This document shows, in pieces, positions 10,637 to 23,200 of a stretch of DNA of 64,000 nt (the stretch's first letter is position 1; every line of letters starts with the position of its first letter). The notes beneath the pieces are model-generated. The model was not told where the DNA came from and did not search any database. It saw only the letters and a list, made by a program, of their open reading frames with translations. The DNA is from Aricia agestis (Eukaryota; Arthropoda; Insecta; Lepidoptera; Lycaenidae). The position numbers were made by a program, and so were the translations under genes. The DNA is taken from the NCBI RefSeq assembly GCF_905147365.1, contig NC_056407.1, positions 18,521,980 to 18,585,979 of the forward strand. The letters run 5' to 3'.

Positions 10637-13600
10637 GTAAGTTGATCTCGACCTTGGTATTATAATGTAATAAAGTGCTTTTTACATCGACCGTTATTCT
10701 CTCAGTTGTAACGTTGTTCTGCTGGGTTACATTCTGGGCTGTGTTATCCAGAATTTTGGTAGACAGATGCTCATAATTGTATTTTATAAAATGAGAGAGT
10801 TTACCTTACTTGGTATAAATAAAATCACTATTTTTATGCTAAAGTATTGATATATTCTTGGAAATCTTTTGTTCTCGCTGCCAGATGTGGCCACTTGGGA
10901 GTTGAAGCGTTAGGGCTCTTACATTTAATTTTGTATGTAATTTGATACAATCGATAACAATAATATGTGATACAATATTATTGAACACTATTTGAAGCAG
11001 TTTTTCAAGTTCTCATTGACACTAATATAATAGGAAGTGTATAAAAGTTGTAACTTTTTGAGAACAAAATGAATATATAATTATTAACATAGCTCTTTCT
11101 TCTTTGTAGGATAGCAATCTTACGTGGTACACAGAAGACCCAGAGTTTACGGAGTGCTTCGAAAAGACTGTGTTAATATGGGTACCTTGTGCCTATCTGT
11201 GGTTGGCGGCTTTACTAGACGCATACTACATTCTCCACAGCAAGGAAAGAAATATACCATGGAACATTCTGAATATAAGTAAGCTGGTGGCTACATGTGT
11301 GTTGATACTGTTGAAACTGGTGGATCTGGGAGTCGCTGTACATAAGTCGTCCAAGGATGATGAGGATGTATTCAGTGCAGATTACTATAGTCCTCTAGTG
11401 AAGATTGCTACTTTTGTAAGTTTCTTTTTTATTCTTGGTAAATGTATTGTTTTCAAGCTTGCTTAACTTGTTTTTAGAACCACCTTTTAACTTCTCAACC
11501 ACCATAAGGACACCGGTGACCGCAATAATAATAGAAATCTATTATGTCTCGTTTTTCCACAATCGAGGGATTAAAGCCTAAAACTTTTAGGTACTTAACT
11601 ATGAATTCAAAAGCAATGTTTTATAATATTACCTATACTAGAGATCACCCAACGGCTAAAATTCGACGTTAGTTTCAACGGCATTAGAAAAAAATATTGA
11701 CTCTCTCTTGAAAAAAATATTAAGTCTCTGGGACTCAGCAGCTGATCTCAGACTGGCCGTGTAAGCATTGTCTAATAGTATCTAAGATTCAATAAAAAAA
11801 AAACTTATCCATTTTCAATATTTTGTCTACTTGTTGTCAAGTGTCAACAGACTTCAACCATAAATAAAAGAGCATAGAGTAACTTGCTTGTCACTCAAAA
11901 ATCTGTCATCTTTCCTAGTGTGTGTGTTGTAGTGCGTGTAATGTTTTATTTGATAAAAAATGTATAATAAAAGCATAATTTCTAAATAATGTTAGCTTGA
12001 TGCACTCCTTCACCATATAAACTAGTTTTTCGCTTGCATATTAATATATTATACGCCCGTTCTACACATTGGGCCAACGCGTCGGCCAACGCGTTCGCCT
12101 ATGTCGAGAGATAGATTATATTTCCAATGGAATTTGACACTTTGAAAGAAATTTTGACAGGCTATTTTTTCATCATTATCATCATCATCATCATTACAGC
12201 CTATAGTCGTCCACTGCTGGACATTGGCCACTCTCAATGAACACCAAGATGACAGGCTATTTTGCCTATTTTTTACTGTGGAAAATTTACAACACTCACT
12301 GGATTTTGCATTGCATTTGCAAATCTGCAGACACAATACAGCGACCAGCAAGGCTAAAATGGTCGCTTTGAAGAATGATGATATGAATCTTATTATGATT
12401 CATTTTTCTAAAATCGCAAAACGCAACTCTGCTTGCTATTATTCTTCTTCTTCTTCTTTTTTAATAATGGCTCCTTAGTGAATCGCCAATGTCAGAGTGT
12501 GCTGACGAAAACTCTGCCTTATAAGTAGGTTTTATGGAAAAACAAGGGTACGGTGAATTACGGACGTGTACGGTGTCTGTTGACAATTCCATAACCTAGA
12601 ACAAACACAAACATAAAGAGTTAGTACCACACCTTATAATCTAATTTGGTTAGTATGTATAAATGTACATAAATCTTTTACAAAGGGAGTATTTACAAAG
12701 GATAGGACAGATTTGAAATCGGTAGGGCGAGGGATTGTAGGAGGAAGGATATCATATAATGAGGATTGGTTCTTTGGACAGGAAAAGAAAATATGATCTA
12801 AAGTGCCCTCGTCTATGCCACACTCACATAGTGAACTGTCTCTAACCCTAATTTTGGCTAAGAAAACAGGTGAACAACAGTGACCCAGTCTGATTCAGCA
12901 AACTGTTGAGCAAACTGTTTTACTTGCATCTGCTTGCTATTCATTTCTGTATTTTTGTACTGATTTGACATTTGTCAGTTTGACAGTTTTGACAATTCAT
13001 TTGCTGAATTGATTGAGAGGAATTGCTAAATGTGACCATTTTAGCCCCGCAGGAGATGGTGACACAAAATATTAGGCTATTTTTACCAGTATGGCGGTTC
13101 TTCAGGGGTCTAATTACGTAAAGGCAAAAAGGAAAATGATGGTCATAGCGCTCGCACCGGCGGCTCAATCGCCTAAGCGTTAATCGAATGCGTCTAATAA
13201 ATAACGAGTGTCGAACAATTTGTTCCACAAAAATGCTTGTATTTTCAGATAGTCGAAAAAAAGAAGTAGGCGGTAGCGTAATCCCATACTTCTCGGGTCC
13301 TTTAAACATTTCCATATCCCTATAAACTGTATTCTTGTTTCGTACTTTTTAGACCGTGTTTTAGTAGTCGGGTTTTAGTTTTTTGAACTTTATGGCCTTT
13401 ACGTAATTAGACCCCTAAAGAACTGCAATACTGGTAAAAATGACCTAATATTTTGTGTCACCATCTCCCGGTCTATCCTGAATCTAGCGCGCGTACACAA
13501 GTAGCAAAACAACTGTACCTACTACCTACTGACTCTACTGTTGAGCGGATTTTGATTTTCAAGGACACATCACACAGTTGAGTTACTCTACTGTATATTT

Positions 13601-16600
13601 ATTTTGCGGTTAAGGTTCAAATTCTTTTCTATTTAAATGTGATGAGTTCGATTATTAAAATTAAAGTCATCGGCGGCCTGCGTGACCAAGGTCAGCTGGG
13701 TCCGGTTCCAAGTTAGTGGTTCTACTGATGAATACCTACTTGGTGTCTAATGTAACAAATTTGATATTTGAAATGTTACATCATAATCGGAAATTGAAAT
13801 GATCGAAGCGGTAAATGATACCGCTTCGATCATTTCAATTTCCAATTTGTTCTGAGTCTTTCTTGTTCATACTACATATAATACGAGGGCTGCTATTTAT
13901 GTATCCGGAATTAAAAAAAGAAACAAACATATATCATTTAATATGGTTTTATTGCTTTTCAAAATATTCGCCGCGATGATCGACACACTTTTGCATACGC
14001 TCGAACCAATTTTCATAGCACTTTTTCCATTCTGATTGAGGTATCTCCAAAACGTGCATTTTGAACGCATCAACAGCCTCTTCGCGGCACGAAAAACGTT
14101 GACCACGTAATTTGTTCTTCGCGTATGGAAATAAAAAGAAATCGTTAGGTGCCAAATCAGGGCTGTACGGCGGATGACCAGTCAATTCGATCTTTTGACC
14201 CTCCAAAAACTGAGTTGTTTCAGCTGAGGTGTGACAGCTAGCATTGTCGTGATGTAATATGATTCTGCGTTGTCGGTTGTCCTTTCTTATTTCTTCAAAG
14301 ACTTCTGGTAAACAAATGGTCGTATACCATTCAGAATTAACCGTTTTACGATTCTCTAATGGCACTGTAGCCACATGTCCATTAAGGCGCAGACAGCTGC
14401 CAATTTGACATCTTTGTGCAGTTTTCTAGACGTATGTATTTCATTGATTGGCACAAAAAAAATATATGTGATTTTTGATTATATTTGGAAAAGCTTGTCC
14501 GATTTAAATAATAAAATAATGTACTCCTACTGGATGAAAAAAAATACCAAAGTCACATCTTTCGGGAACTTTAAACAGTTCTAACTAAAGTAATAATACA
14601 ATCTATGCTTTAAAAATTTGTTTATTTGATACCTTTTACAAAAATCCAAAGATTGCCCGATTTAATTTTCGGCTCTGACATCTAGATTTCCCACAATATT
14701 TATTTTTCCTCTAACAAACGAAAAATATATCCACGCTTCTGAGTGAACATTTCACATCTCTCTCTCTCGCATGAAAACCGACAGTGTTCGCTGAGGCGCG
14801 GTGCTATGTGGACGTGTGACGGATTTCGCTCTGCCGATATTGTGATTTTAGTGTAATTGAAGCGTTTAGTTCTTAAAATTTGTATATAGGTATTTCTCAT
14901 TGTTTTATAGTATATTAAGTTTATTCTGTAAATATTTTCCTGTAAATATTTGAAATTATATTGCGCGTCTGTAAAAATGGGTGACTAGAAAAAGAAAAGA
15001 CGTCCAGCAAAAAAGCGACAGCTTCGTGAAAGCCACAAATACATGATGGAAGTAAAAGTAAGTTCAATTTTATCTACTTTCTAGTTGCGTACGTCTTTAT
15101 TAAAAAAAAAAACGAACAATTACGACCCCGAATCAAAATATTTCGTCACTCTCAATGTGTTTTAGGATAGCCAGGATCGTTGTGTCAAATAAAACATAAA
15201 AAAACTGTATTACGATTGATTACGATTTACGAAAATCCTCTAAGATTCGAACCATAGACCTTGGAAATTGACATAATAATGTTATCACAATCGTTGTGAT
15301 AACATTATATCAATTTCCAATCGGCCTATGGTTCGAATCTTAGAGGATTTTCGTAAATCGTAATACAGTTTTTTATGTTTTATTTTATCACTGATAATAA
15401 TTTTGCTTTGTATCTGAACATTTATGTTGGAGTTTTGCACTCCAAAATAAATGTTCAAAAAGTTAAAAAATCACCACTCATAAAGTTGATTATTTCGTTC
15501 GCCTAAATAAGTTTTAGCGTCGCGCGTCGGGGATTGTTCTGATAAATCAATATTCAATCGGTCTATGGATCGAGTTTCAGAGAATTTTCGTAATACTTTT
15601 TATGGTTTTTTTTTATCACTATTAGCACAGAATAAATAATAGTACAAGTACTATAATTAGGTACTATAAGTTCATTTTGCTTTGAATCTGAAGTTTTATT
15701 TAGGCCTTTATTATTTAAATTTTTATTTCAGGCGGCGGAAAACCATGGATAGTGCAATTATTGATAACCCAAACGAATCACCAAATGCCAATTCAGATCC
15801 AGCGGCAGGTAGTATGTTGGAAAGGTAATATAAGTTTATTTATCTACTTATTATAAGTTGTAACCAAACGTCCTTCACGACTACGAAACACAGCGCAAGG
15901 GCTGTTTCACGCCGGTTTTCCTGTGAGTCCGTGGTATTTCTCTGGTCGAGTCGGCCCATTCGTGCCAAAGCATGGCTCATTCATTGTATTTTTTATGATC
16001 CAGTTTATCTATTACAAGCTATTTTAGCCTTTTTATGATATTATTATGATTTAATTTTTTTCCAGTCGACCGAAAACGATGGAATTAGATAATAACACAG
16101 TGGAAAATGTAGCGACGGGTAGTATTTCAAAAAGGCAAGTATATTTTTACAATTACGATAGTCGATAGGCTAGGTAAATATATATATAATAAGTTTATTA
16201 CTATTTGAGCGCGATGCAATTGCGCGATTCTTTCAGCTCTATTCAAGGACATGCTCCGTAAGGGCCGGGACACAAAATCACGGCACGACGACGTACGGCG
16301 CCGGACCGTGTTTTTGTGTCCCGGCCCTAATAGGGTGCGGCTTCACTGCGGAGTAGGGGTGAGCGTTATTTCACGTCACTATAGTTACAATAACTAGCTA
16401 CATACAGTAACCGAATAACTAGTTTCGAGTCGTATTTATATAGTAGAGTAGTGATTTTTGTAACGTTTTTATTGCATTGGGTGGTATGAAGTACCGTCGA
16501 GCGATCGTCGCGTTGTTTCGTTTGGAGTCGCAGCTAGCGCCCGCCGCTCACTGCACCGGTCGACCTAGCGAGCGACAGCGAGTTTGCTATAGTCCGCGCG

Positions 16601-19600
16601 GAACTAGTTGGCCGCGCCGCCGGTATGTGAGCATACCGGCGGCGCGGCCAACTAGTTCCGCGCAGATTACCTAGCAAAAATATTAATTAGTTTATATCAA
16701 TACTAATATTATAATTGGGAAGAGTTTGTTTGTTTGTTTGAACGCGCTAATCTCAGGAACTACTGGTCCGATTTGAAAAAAGGCTATAGGCTATAGGCCC
16801 GCGCGCGCGCCTCATCCCGGCGTCACCCCCTTTCATTCCCCCGCGCCGCGAGTGACCTTTCTGCAACGATTTTAAATGGGATAAAATATTGTCATTTAAA
16901 AAAAAATAACACCCATTTTTTTGGTTAAATGGGCTCTCCTAATGATACCTAAGCCCTGCGGGGCTAAAATGGTAATATTTAGCAATTCCTCTCAATCAAT
17001 TCAGCAAATGAATTGTCAAAACTGACAAATGTCAAATCAGTGCAAAAGAGTTGCATTTTGCGATATTAGAGAAATGAATCATATTATGATTCGTCTCATG
17101 ATTCAACAAAGCGACCATTTTAGCCCCGCTGGAATAATTGGGCAGGAAGGTTTAATTGAGAATGTTACTAGGTATGCCAAATTGCTTGAAATTTTGTCAC
17201 AGTAAAGCCTGTATGTATACAAATACACTAGTTTTTGTTGCAGTCAAAAATACCTTGTAGTTTTGATTTTATAGGCATTCAAAGTTTCGAAAAATATCGA
17301 TTCCCGCTAACAGTCCCGCGTCCGCTTGTGACGTCATATCACAATTTTTCCGCCCGGGTCCTATACAATAAACGTGATTTTTTGCTCTATCTCAATAATG
17401 GCAACAGGTAGGCACTTGAAATTTTCACCGAGGCCTTAATTATATGTGTACTTTAATAATTAATAATAATATTATATTATGTTACTAATCGGACTCCCTT
17501 ATGAATACACATACCGTTATAGTGCAAAATAGGCCAAAATTTGTGATTTTTGTATAGGAGCCCCCCTTAATTTTTTATTTTATTATAATATTATTATTGA
17601 TTATTAAAGTACATATATAATTAAGGCTTTGATGAAAATTTCAAGTGCCTACCCGTTGCAGTTATTGAGATAGAGAAAAAAATCACGTTTATTGTATGGG
17701 GCCCGCACGGCGAAATTGTGATATGACGTCACACCGTTACCGGGCGCCCGCGTCGTACAGTTACAACTTGTTTCGTCGGTTAAAAATCACATAACGACCC
17801 ACCCCTACTGCGGAGTGCAGCGTATTAACGTAATAAATTTTTTAGTATACCTTTTTAATGAAATTAGAAGGCAAACGAGCAAAAGGCTTTTTTAAATATT
17901 GAGTTCTGTATAATATAATCCTAATTCCCATTTCCCAATAATCGAAAAGTTTAGTAACAATATAATATTATTATTAATTATTAAAGTACATATATAATTA
18001 AGGCCTTGATGAAAATTTCAAGTGCCTACCTGTTGCAGTTATTGAGATAGAGCAAAAAATCACGTTTATTGTATGGGGCCCGCGCGGCGAAATTGTGATA
18101 TGACGTCACACCGTTACCGGGCGCCCGCGTCGTACAGTTACAACTTGTTTCGTCGGTTAAAAATCACATAACGACCCACCCCTACTGCGGAGTGCAGCGT
18201 ATTAGCCTAATAAAATTTTTAGTATACCTTTTTAATGAAATTAGAAGGCAAACGAGCAAAAGGCTTTTTTAATAATTGAGTTCTGTATAATTTTATCCTA
18301 ATTCCTATTTCCCAATAATCGAAAAGTTAATCATTTTAATTTATGAAATTTTGTGGTGATCCAGTTTTTAAACTGTTGTTAAATGTCGATGTCTCAAAGT
18401 ATAAACTTACTTACAGGCTGTAAGAAAAAAGTACCCATGACACTGGACTATGTAGTTTGGAGGCTGAATGTGATGCTGAAAAGCTTATTGTTGAAACTGC
18501 ACTTCCTCAGAAGAAACCTGATGTCGGAAGAAGAATTATAAGTGTTTCATATTTTTATAAGAGGTTGCAAGAAATTTCTCATCATGGTCCTTTTGGATGT
18601 GCTTTAACTGACATAGAACTAGTAGGTGAAAAGCAAGATGGCCTCAATTCAAAATTCACATTTCTATGCATACTTTGCAATCTAATATTGATAATTGATA
18701 GTGACTCAAATGAAGACCATTACATGCCTATCAATAATAATAAGGCAATATTCGTAACCTGAAATATGGAGCTGCCCTTGCACCTTATAAAACCAGGAGT
18801 GATTTTTGTCTATATTTAATTTGCCCTGTTTATCTATTTTCCAAAATGTAACTTTTTGTTGTGTTATAGCAGCGTCTACTCCAATGTTATATGCTGTGAT
18901 GGGACATTTAATTTCTAAAATAGTTTTTTCATCGCAAATTCCATCGGGCGTTGCTCCTAAAAATGGCAAGTCTGTATCTATAAATAGCCCGCAAGGCTTT
19001 ACTTTAATTCCTTCTTGTAATTCTAAATCTCTTATTGCTTGTTTTTAATTTTCTTGGCCATGTTTGATAGAAGAAACGAAGCTTATTTTTTTTTTATATA
19101 AAATGTCTTTTACTAGGTTAGCACTTGCAGTGTTGGGTCTTCTTTTTATCACCCGGCCAAAGTTTTCTAATAATTTTCTAATAACTTCATCATGATCACG
19201 CTTTGGGTCAAATTTGTGTCTTTGATGGGATATTTCGTATCAGTTTGTAAATTTTTAGCCTATTACAGAAGTTCCGAAGTAGGTGATTTCGGCATTCAAT
19301 TTTCTCGACACAGGGTTTGTACGTGTTCCTTGTTGAGAGTTCACTGTAAAAGTAGCAGCGCTGAAAGACCTAATTTTTTTTCTTTTGTATGGGGAAACTC
19401 GTGACACTTGCCCTTGCTCATACAAAAGAAAAAAAAATCTTCTTTCAGAGCTGCTACTTTCACAGTGAACTCTCTACAAGGAACACGTACACACCCTAAA
19501 GTAATACATAGCTGGGCATTAACTCGTTAATCCGTTAATCGTTAATTAACGAAGTTAACATTTTGATTAACGGATTAACTTTTAAAAATATTAACGGACT

Positions 19601-20174
19601 GGTTAACTTCCGTTAATATGCAGAAGTCCGTTAATCGTTAATCCAATGCCTACTATTTACCGCACGGCACCGCGGCGCCGCGCGAAAACAGGTTCAGACG
19701 AAACAAAAATAATACTAGATATACATTTTCAGGCGCATGCGAGTGAGAAGATATTTGTTTCGTTTTATCATTTCATTATGTTGATAAAGAAGAGTGCAGT
19801 ATAATTTAGTTACCTAACTAAATTATACTGCACTCTTCTTTATCAACATGCAAATGATTTATAATAACAATAAACTATATCTATAATAATTATTGTATTG
19901 TAATTTCTACCTAGAATACAATAATTATAGAAGTATTTTGTTTTGTCACTAACCTGTTAACTTCCAAAACCTTAAACCAACAGGTTTTGTATGTACACTA
20001 ACGCAATGATATAAGTTACAACAAGGCCATATTACACATATTAACGGATTAACGATTAACGTTAACTTGCGCTAATTCGTCCGCAGTGTAACGCTTTAAC
20101 GTTTAACGAAGCTAACATTTTTTTTAACGGATTAACGATTAACGAAGTTAAATATTTGATTAACGGTGCCCAGC

Positions 20175-20253
<79 letters not shown>

Positions 20254-23200
20254 CATTTGTTGAATAAATAATAGTAAATTATTATAACCTGAGACTGACG
20301 GCGACCATTAAGTTTGTGCGACGGGATAGCGATCAACGTTGCCATGGTGACATACTTACCTATTTACGGCCGTTCCCAATATTTGATCTATCTCTGGTTT
20401 TGCCCTACTAGAGATAGGAATAGCTCACAATTGACAAAATATATGTCTCTAATGTCTAATGTGAGCTATTCATATCTCTAGTAGGGCAAAACCAGAGATA
20501 GATCATATATTGGGAACGGCCGTTAGTCACTTAATTAAAATAATAATATTATCGTAAATTTAATATTATGGCAAAGCAACGTTTGCCGGGACAGTAAAAA
20601 ACGATTCCTGAATTTTGTTTTATTTCTTGCTGTACTTATGTAATTGTAATTTTAATGTAAATTGTAATGTAACAGAAAAAATGTTTATGAAAAAAATTGA
20701 ATGTTTTTACGCAGTTGGGTTTTGTCATTATTTTATAATATAATAGGTATATTATAAAAGAATAACTGTGTTTTATTTACCATAAGTAAGCCTTACACGC
20801 TACGGTCTACCGGGGAGAGATCCACCTGTACAGCACGCAGGTATTCCTGCACAGGTATACCGGTATGTGTGTGGGACCTGGTCGCCTGCGCAGGTCCAAA
20901 AAACTGCACAGGCGACCAGGTTCCCACACACATTCCGGTCTACCTGCGTAACGTGTATGGCTTACATTACTACCACAATAGACAACGAATCAGTATAATA
21001 TCGACTTCAAACTTTAAAAGATTCCCGCGTATCCTCGAGGACAAACGTGCATTTTTTGTAAGGTTCAAGCATTTATGCACTTTAGTTTAATGATTATAAA
21101 GTTTATTTTCAAGTGCGTTAATATTACCTCTCCGCTGTGCTCCGTTCTATCTGCATTCTGCACTAATCTTCCGCACTCTTATAGTTCGCTCACGGAAGTA
21201 TAGTACATAGTATTTATTTATTACGCGCCATCTATTGAAATCTCTATGCGACAGCTCAATATTAATCAAACCTATCTTTTAGAAGTTCCCGGTTTAGCCG
21301 CTAGCAAAGCTGGCGCTGTCTTATCGGACAATTAGGGGGCGTGGCTTAGAAATGCGAATCCTCAAGGTCATTGGCAGTTGTCAGCGTCTTAATTCCAAAA
21401 AAACAGGCGACCATTTGCTTCAAAGTACTTTTTGCACGAGTAACTTTTGTTGGTTTCGGCTCATCTTGGAACACCCACACCGTTGACTGTTGTTTAGTTT
21501 CGGGGTCATATGCATAGATCCAAGATTCATCACCTGTGTAGATATTATAAACGGCTTTTGACGTACCACGGTTGTATTTTTTTATCATTTTTTTTGCACC
21601 AATCGACACGAGCCCGTTTTTGATCGATTGTCAAGTTGTGCGGAATCCAACGCGAACATATTTTTTTTACAACCAAATGTTCGTGTAATATCTTATGTAT
21701 GCTCGTCATACTTATGCCTAAGGACGCCTCTATCTCGCGATATGTAACATGACGATCACGCATTATTAGTTCCCGCACAGCATCTATATTTTGTGGGACA
21801 ACAGCTGTTTTTGGTCGACCTTCTTTATTTTCATCCGTGAGCATAGACCGCCCACGATTAAACTCACTGTACCAGTGATAAACAGTGGTTTTTGATGGTG
21901 CTTCATCTCCAAAAGTTGCGGTGAGTTGAATAAAGCACTGTTGTTGATTTAGCCCACGCCGAAAATCGTAGTAAATCATTGCACGAAAATGTTCACGCGT
22001 TAAATCCATGGCAAATGAAGACACGCAATTTTCAAAATGACGCCACAATGGAAAAATAATTGACAGTCACATGAAACAAAATGTATTCTTCAACCAAAGA
22101 GTTCTATTTTCAAATGTTGTAATTACTTTTTAAATATTGTTCTTGTAAGTGGCCAGTTCCGGATACATAAATAGCAGCCCTCGTATTACTATGTGTATCT
22201 GTCTATGTCCTGTTCAAGGCTCGAACCTTTGATCCCAGAAGCAGGCTGTAGGACATAGCCCATATTATAGTTTTTATCCCGGAAAAAATGTGGCTCCCGT
22301 GTGGTACTAGTAAACGAAATCAAACGCTACTCGTATCACGTATATCGGCAGAAGTCAAATCTATACTATCTATATTCTATACTATATAATACTATATACT
22401 ATAAATACTATATACTATAATATTATAAATGCGAAAGTATCTCTGTCTGTCTGTCTGTCTGTCTCGCTTTCACGCCAAAACTATCGATTGTAATGAAATT
22501 TTGTACACAGATAGTCTAAAGCCTGAGAAAGGACACAGGCTACTTTTTTACTGGAAAAAAGGGTTGTAAGGGGGTGAAAATGCGTAAATTTGTTCAAATT
22601 AAGTTAGTTCCAAAAATTCATAAGGGATGGCGCCGTGAGTCTCCTACATCGCGCTGACGCTTGCTCAAAAGTCTTTCTATAAGAGGTGGTATCATCTAAC
22701 GTTGAGTTTCGATTTTTTTCGATAGTTATTGTTATTTCTATTTTACGTTATTAAATAACTCAGTACTTTATCTATGCAATGACGTAAACTTAAACCTATC
22801 AATGATAAATAGTTTATGGGTAAAGTTGTGTAATTGGGGGGCTAAATAAGCTTTAAAATTTGGCATAAAATATTAAGTTTAATTTAAAAAAATTAAATAT
22901 TATGTGCACACTGCACAGCTGTTTTGGTTATAGGGGTACCAGGTATTTTTTTATTTGAAGCTTTTGACACCAATTTTGTTGACATCGCGCGCTATAAACT
23001 GAAGTCGACGCGGACGAAGTCGCGGGCAACAGCTAGTTATATAATTATATTTCCGAATATTAGTAGTTTAATTCATTACCCGATTATGATTTGAATATTT
23101 TATTAGTATAATCGTATTCGAAGAAGAATGCGGCAGTTTGCTGTTACAATAATAAATATTGTGTGACTTGACGGTGGTGACTTTACTTTGAACTTAATAA

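Larger units (their letters stand above)
14386..21388. mobile_element. 7.0-kb TTAA-flanked insertion with Mutator-like/YqaJ gene remnants
   Basis: It interrupts the mariner exactly at a duplicated TTAA (14382-14385 and 21389-21392); removing it with one TTAA restores the transposase frame across the join. The ends form a ~19-bp imperfect inverted repeat: 'ggcgcagacagctgccaat' on the left and, read inward, 'gacgctgacaactgccaat' on the right. Inside are four exon-like pieces on the plus strand (14977-15057, 15732-15825, 16076-16134, 18417-18745) and a minus-strand nuclease piece (19200-18706). TTAA duplication and purine-starting ends fit Kolobok or piggyBac superfamilies; which one is inference. 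Many later hairpin elements sit inside it. Confidence 0.7.
13884..22193 (-). mobile_element. Mariner element, interrupted by a 7-kb insertion
   Basis: Tc1/mariner-type DNA transposon on the minus strand. The terminal inverted repeats begin 'cgagggctgctatttatgta' at 13884 and its complement ends at 22193; each is bordered by TA. The transposase is split: the N-terminal two-thirds are at 22048-21393 and the C-terminal third is at 14381-13949. Between them lies an insertion (14386-21388) flanked by TTAA. All three catalytic acidic residues of a D,D34D transposase are visible (GDESW, HHDNASCH, YSPDLAPND). A frameshift near 21595 and the insertion make it inactive. Confidence 0.9.

Noticed and set aside
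20062..20345. Open frames through the (TA)n tract
   Set aside because: Tyr-Ile repeats produced by the microsatellite; no gene.
13949..22048. A functional mariner transposase
   Set aside because: Frameshift near 21595 and a 7-kb insertion within the coding sequence.
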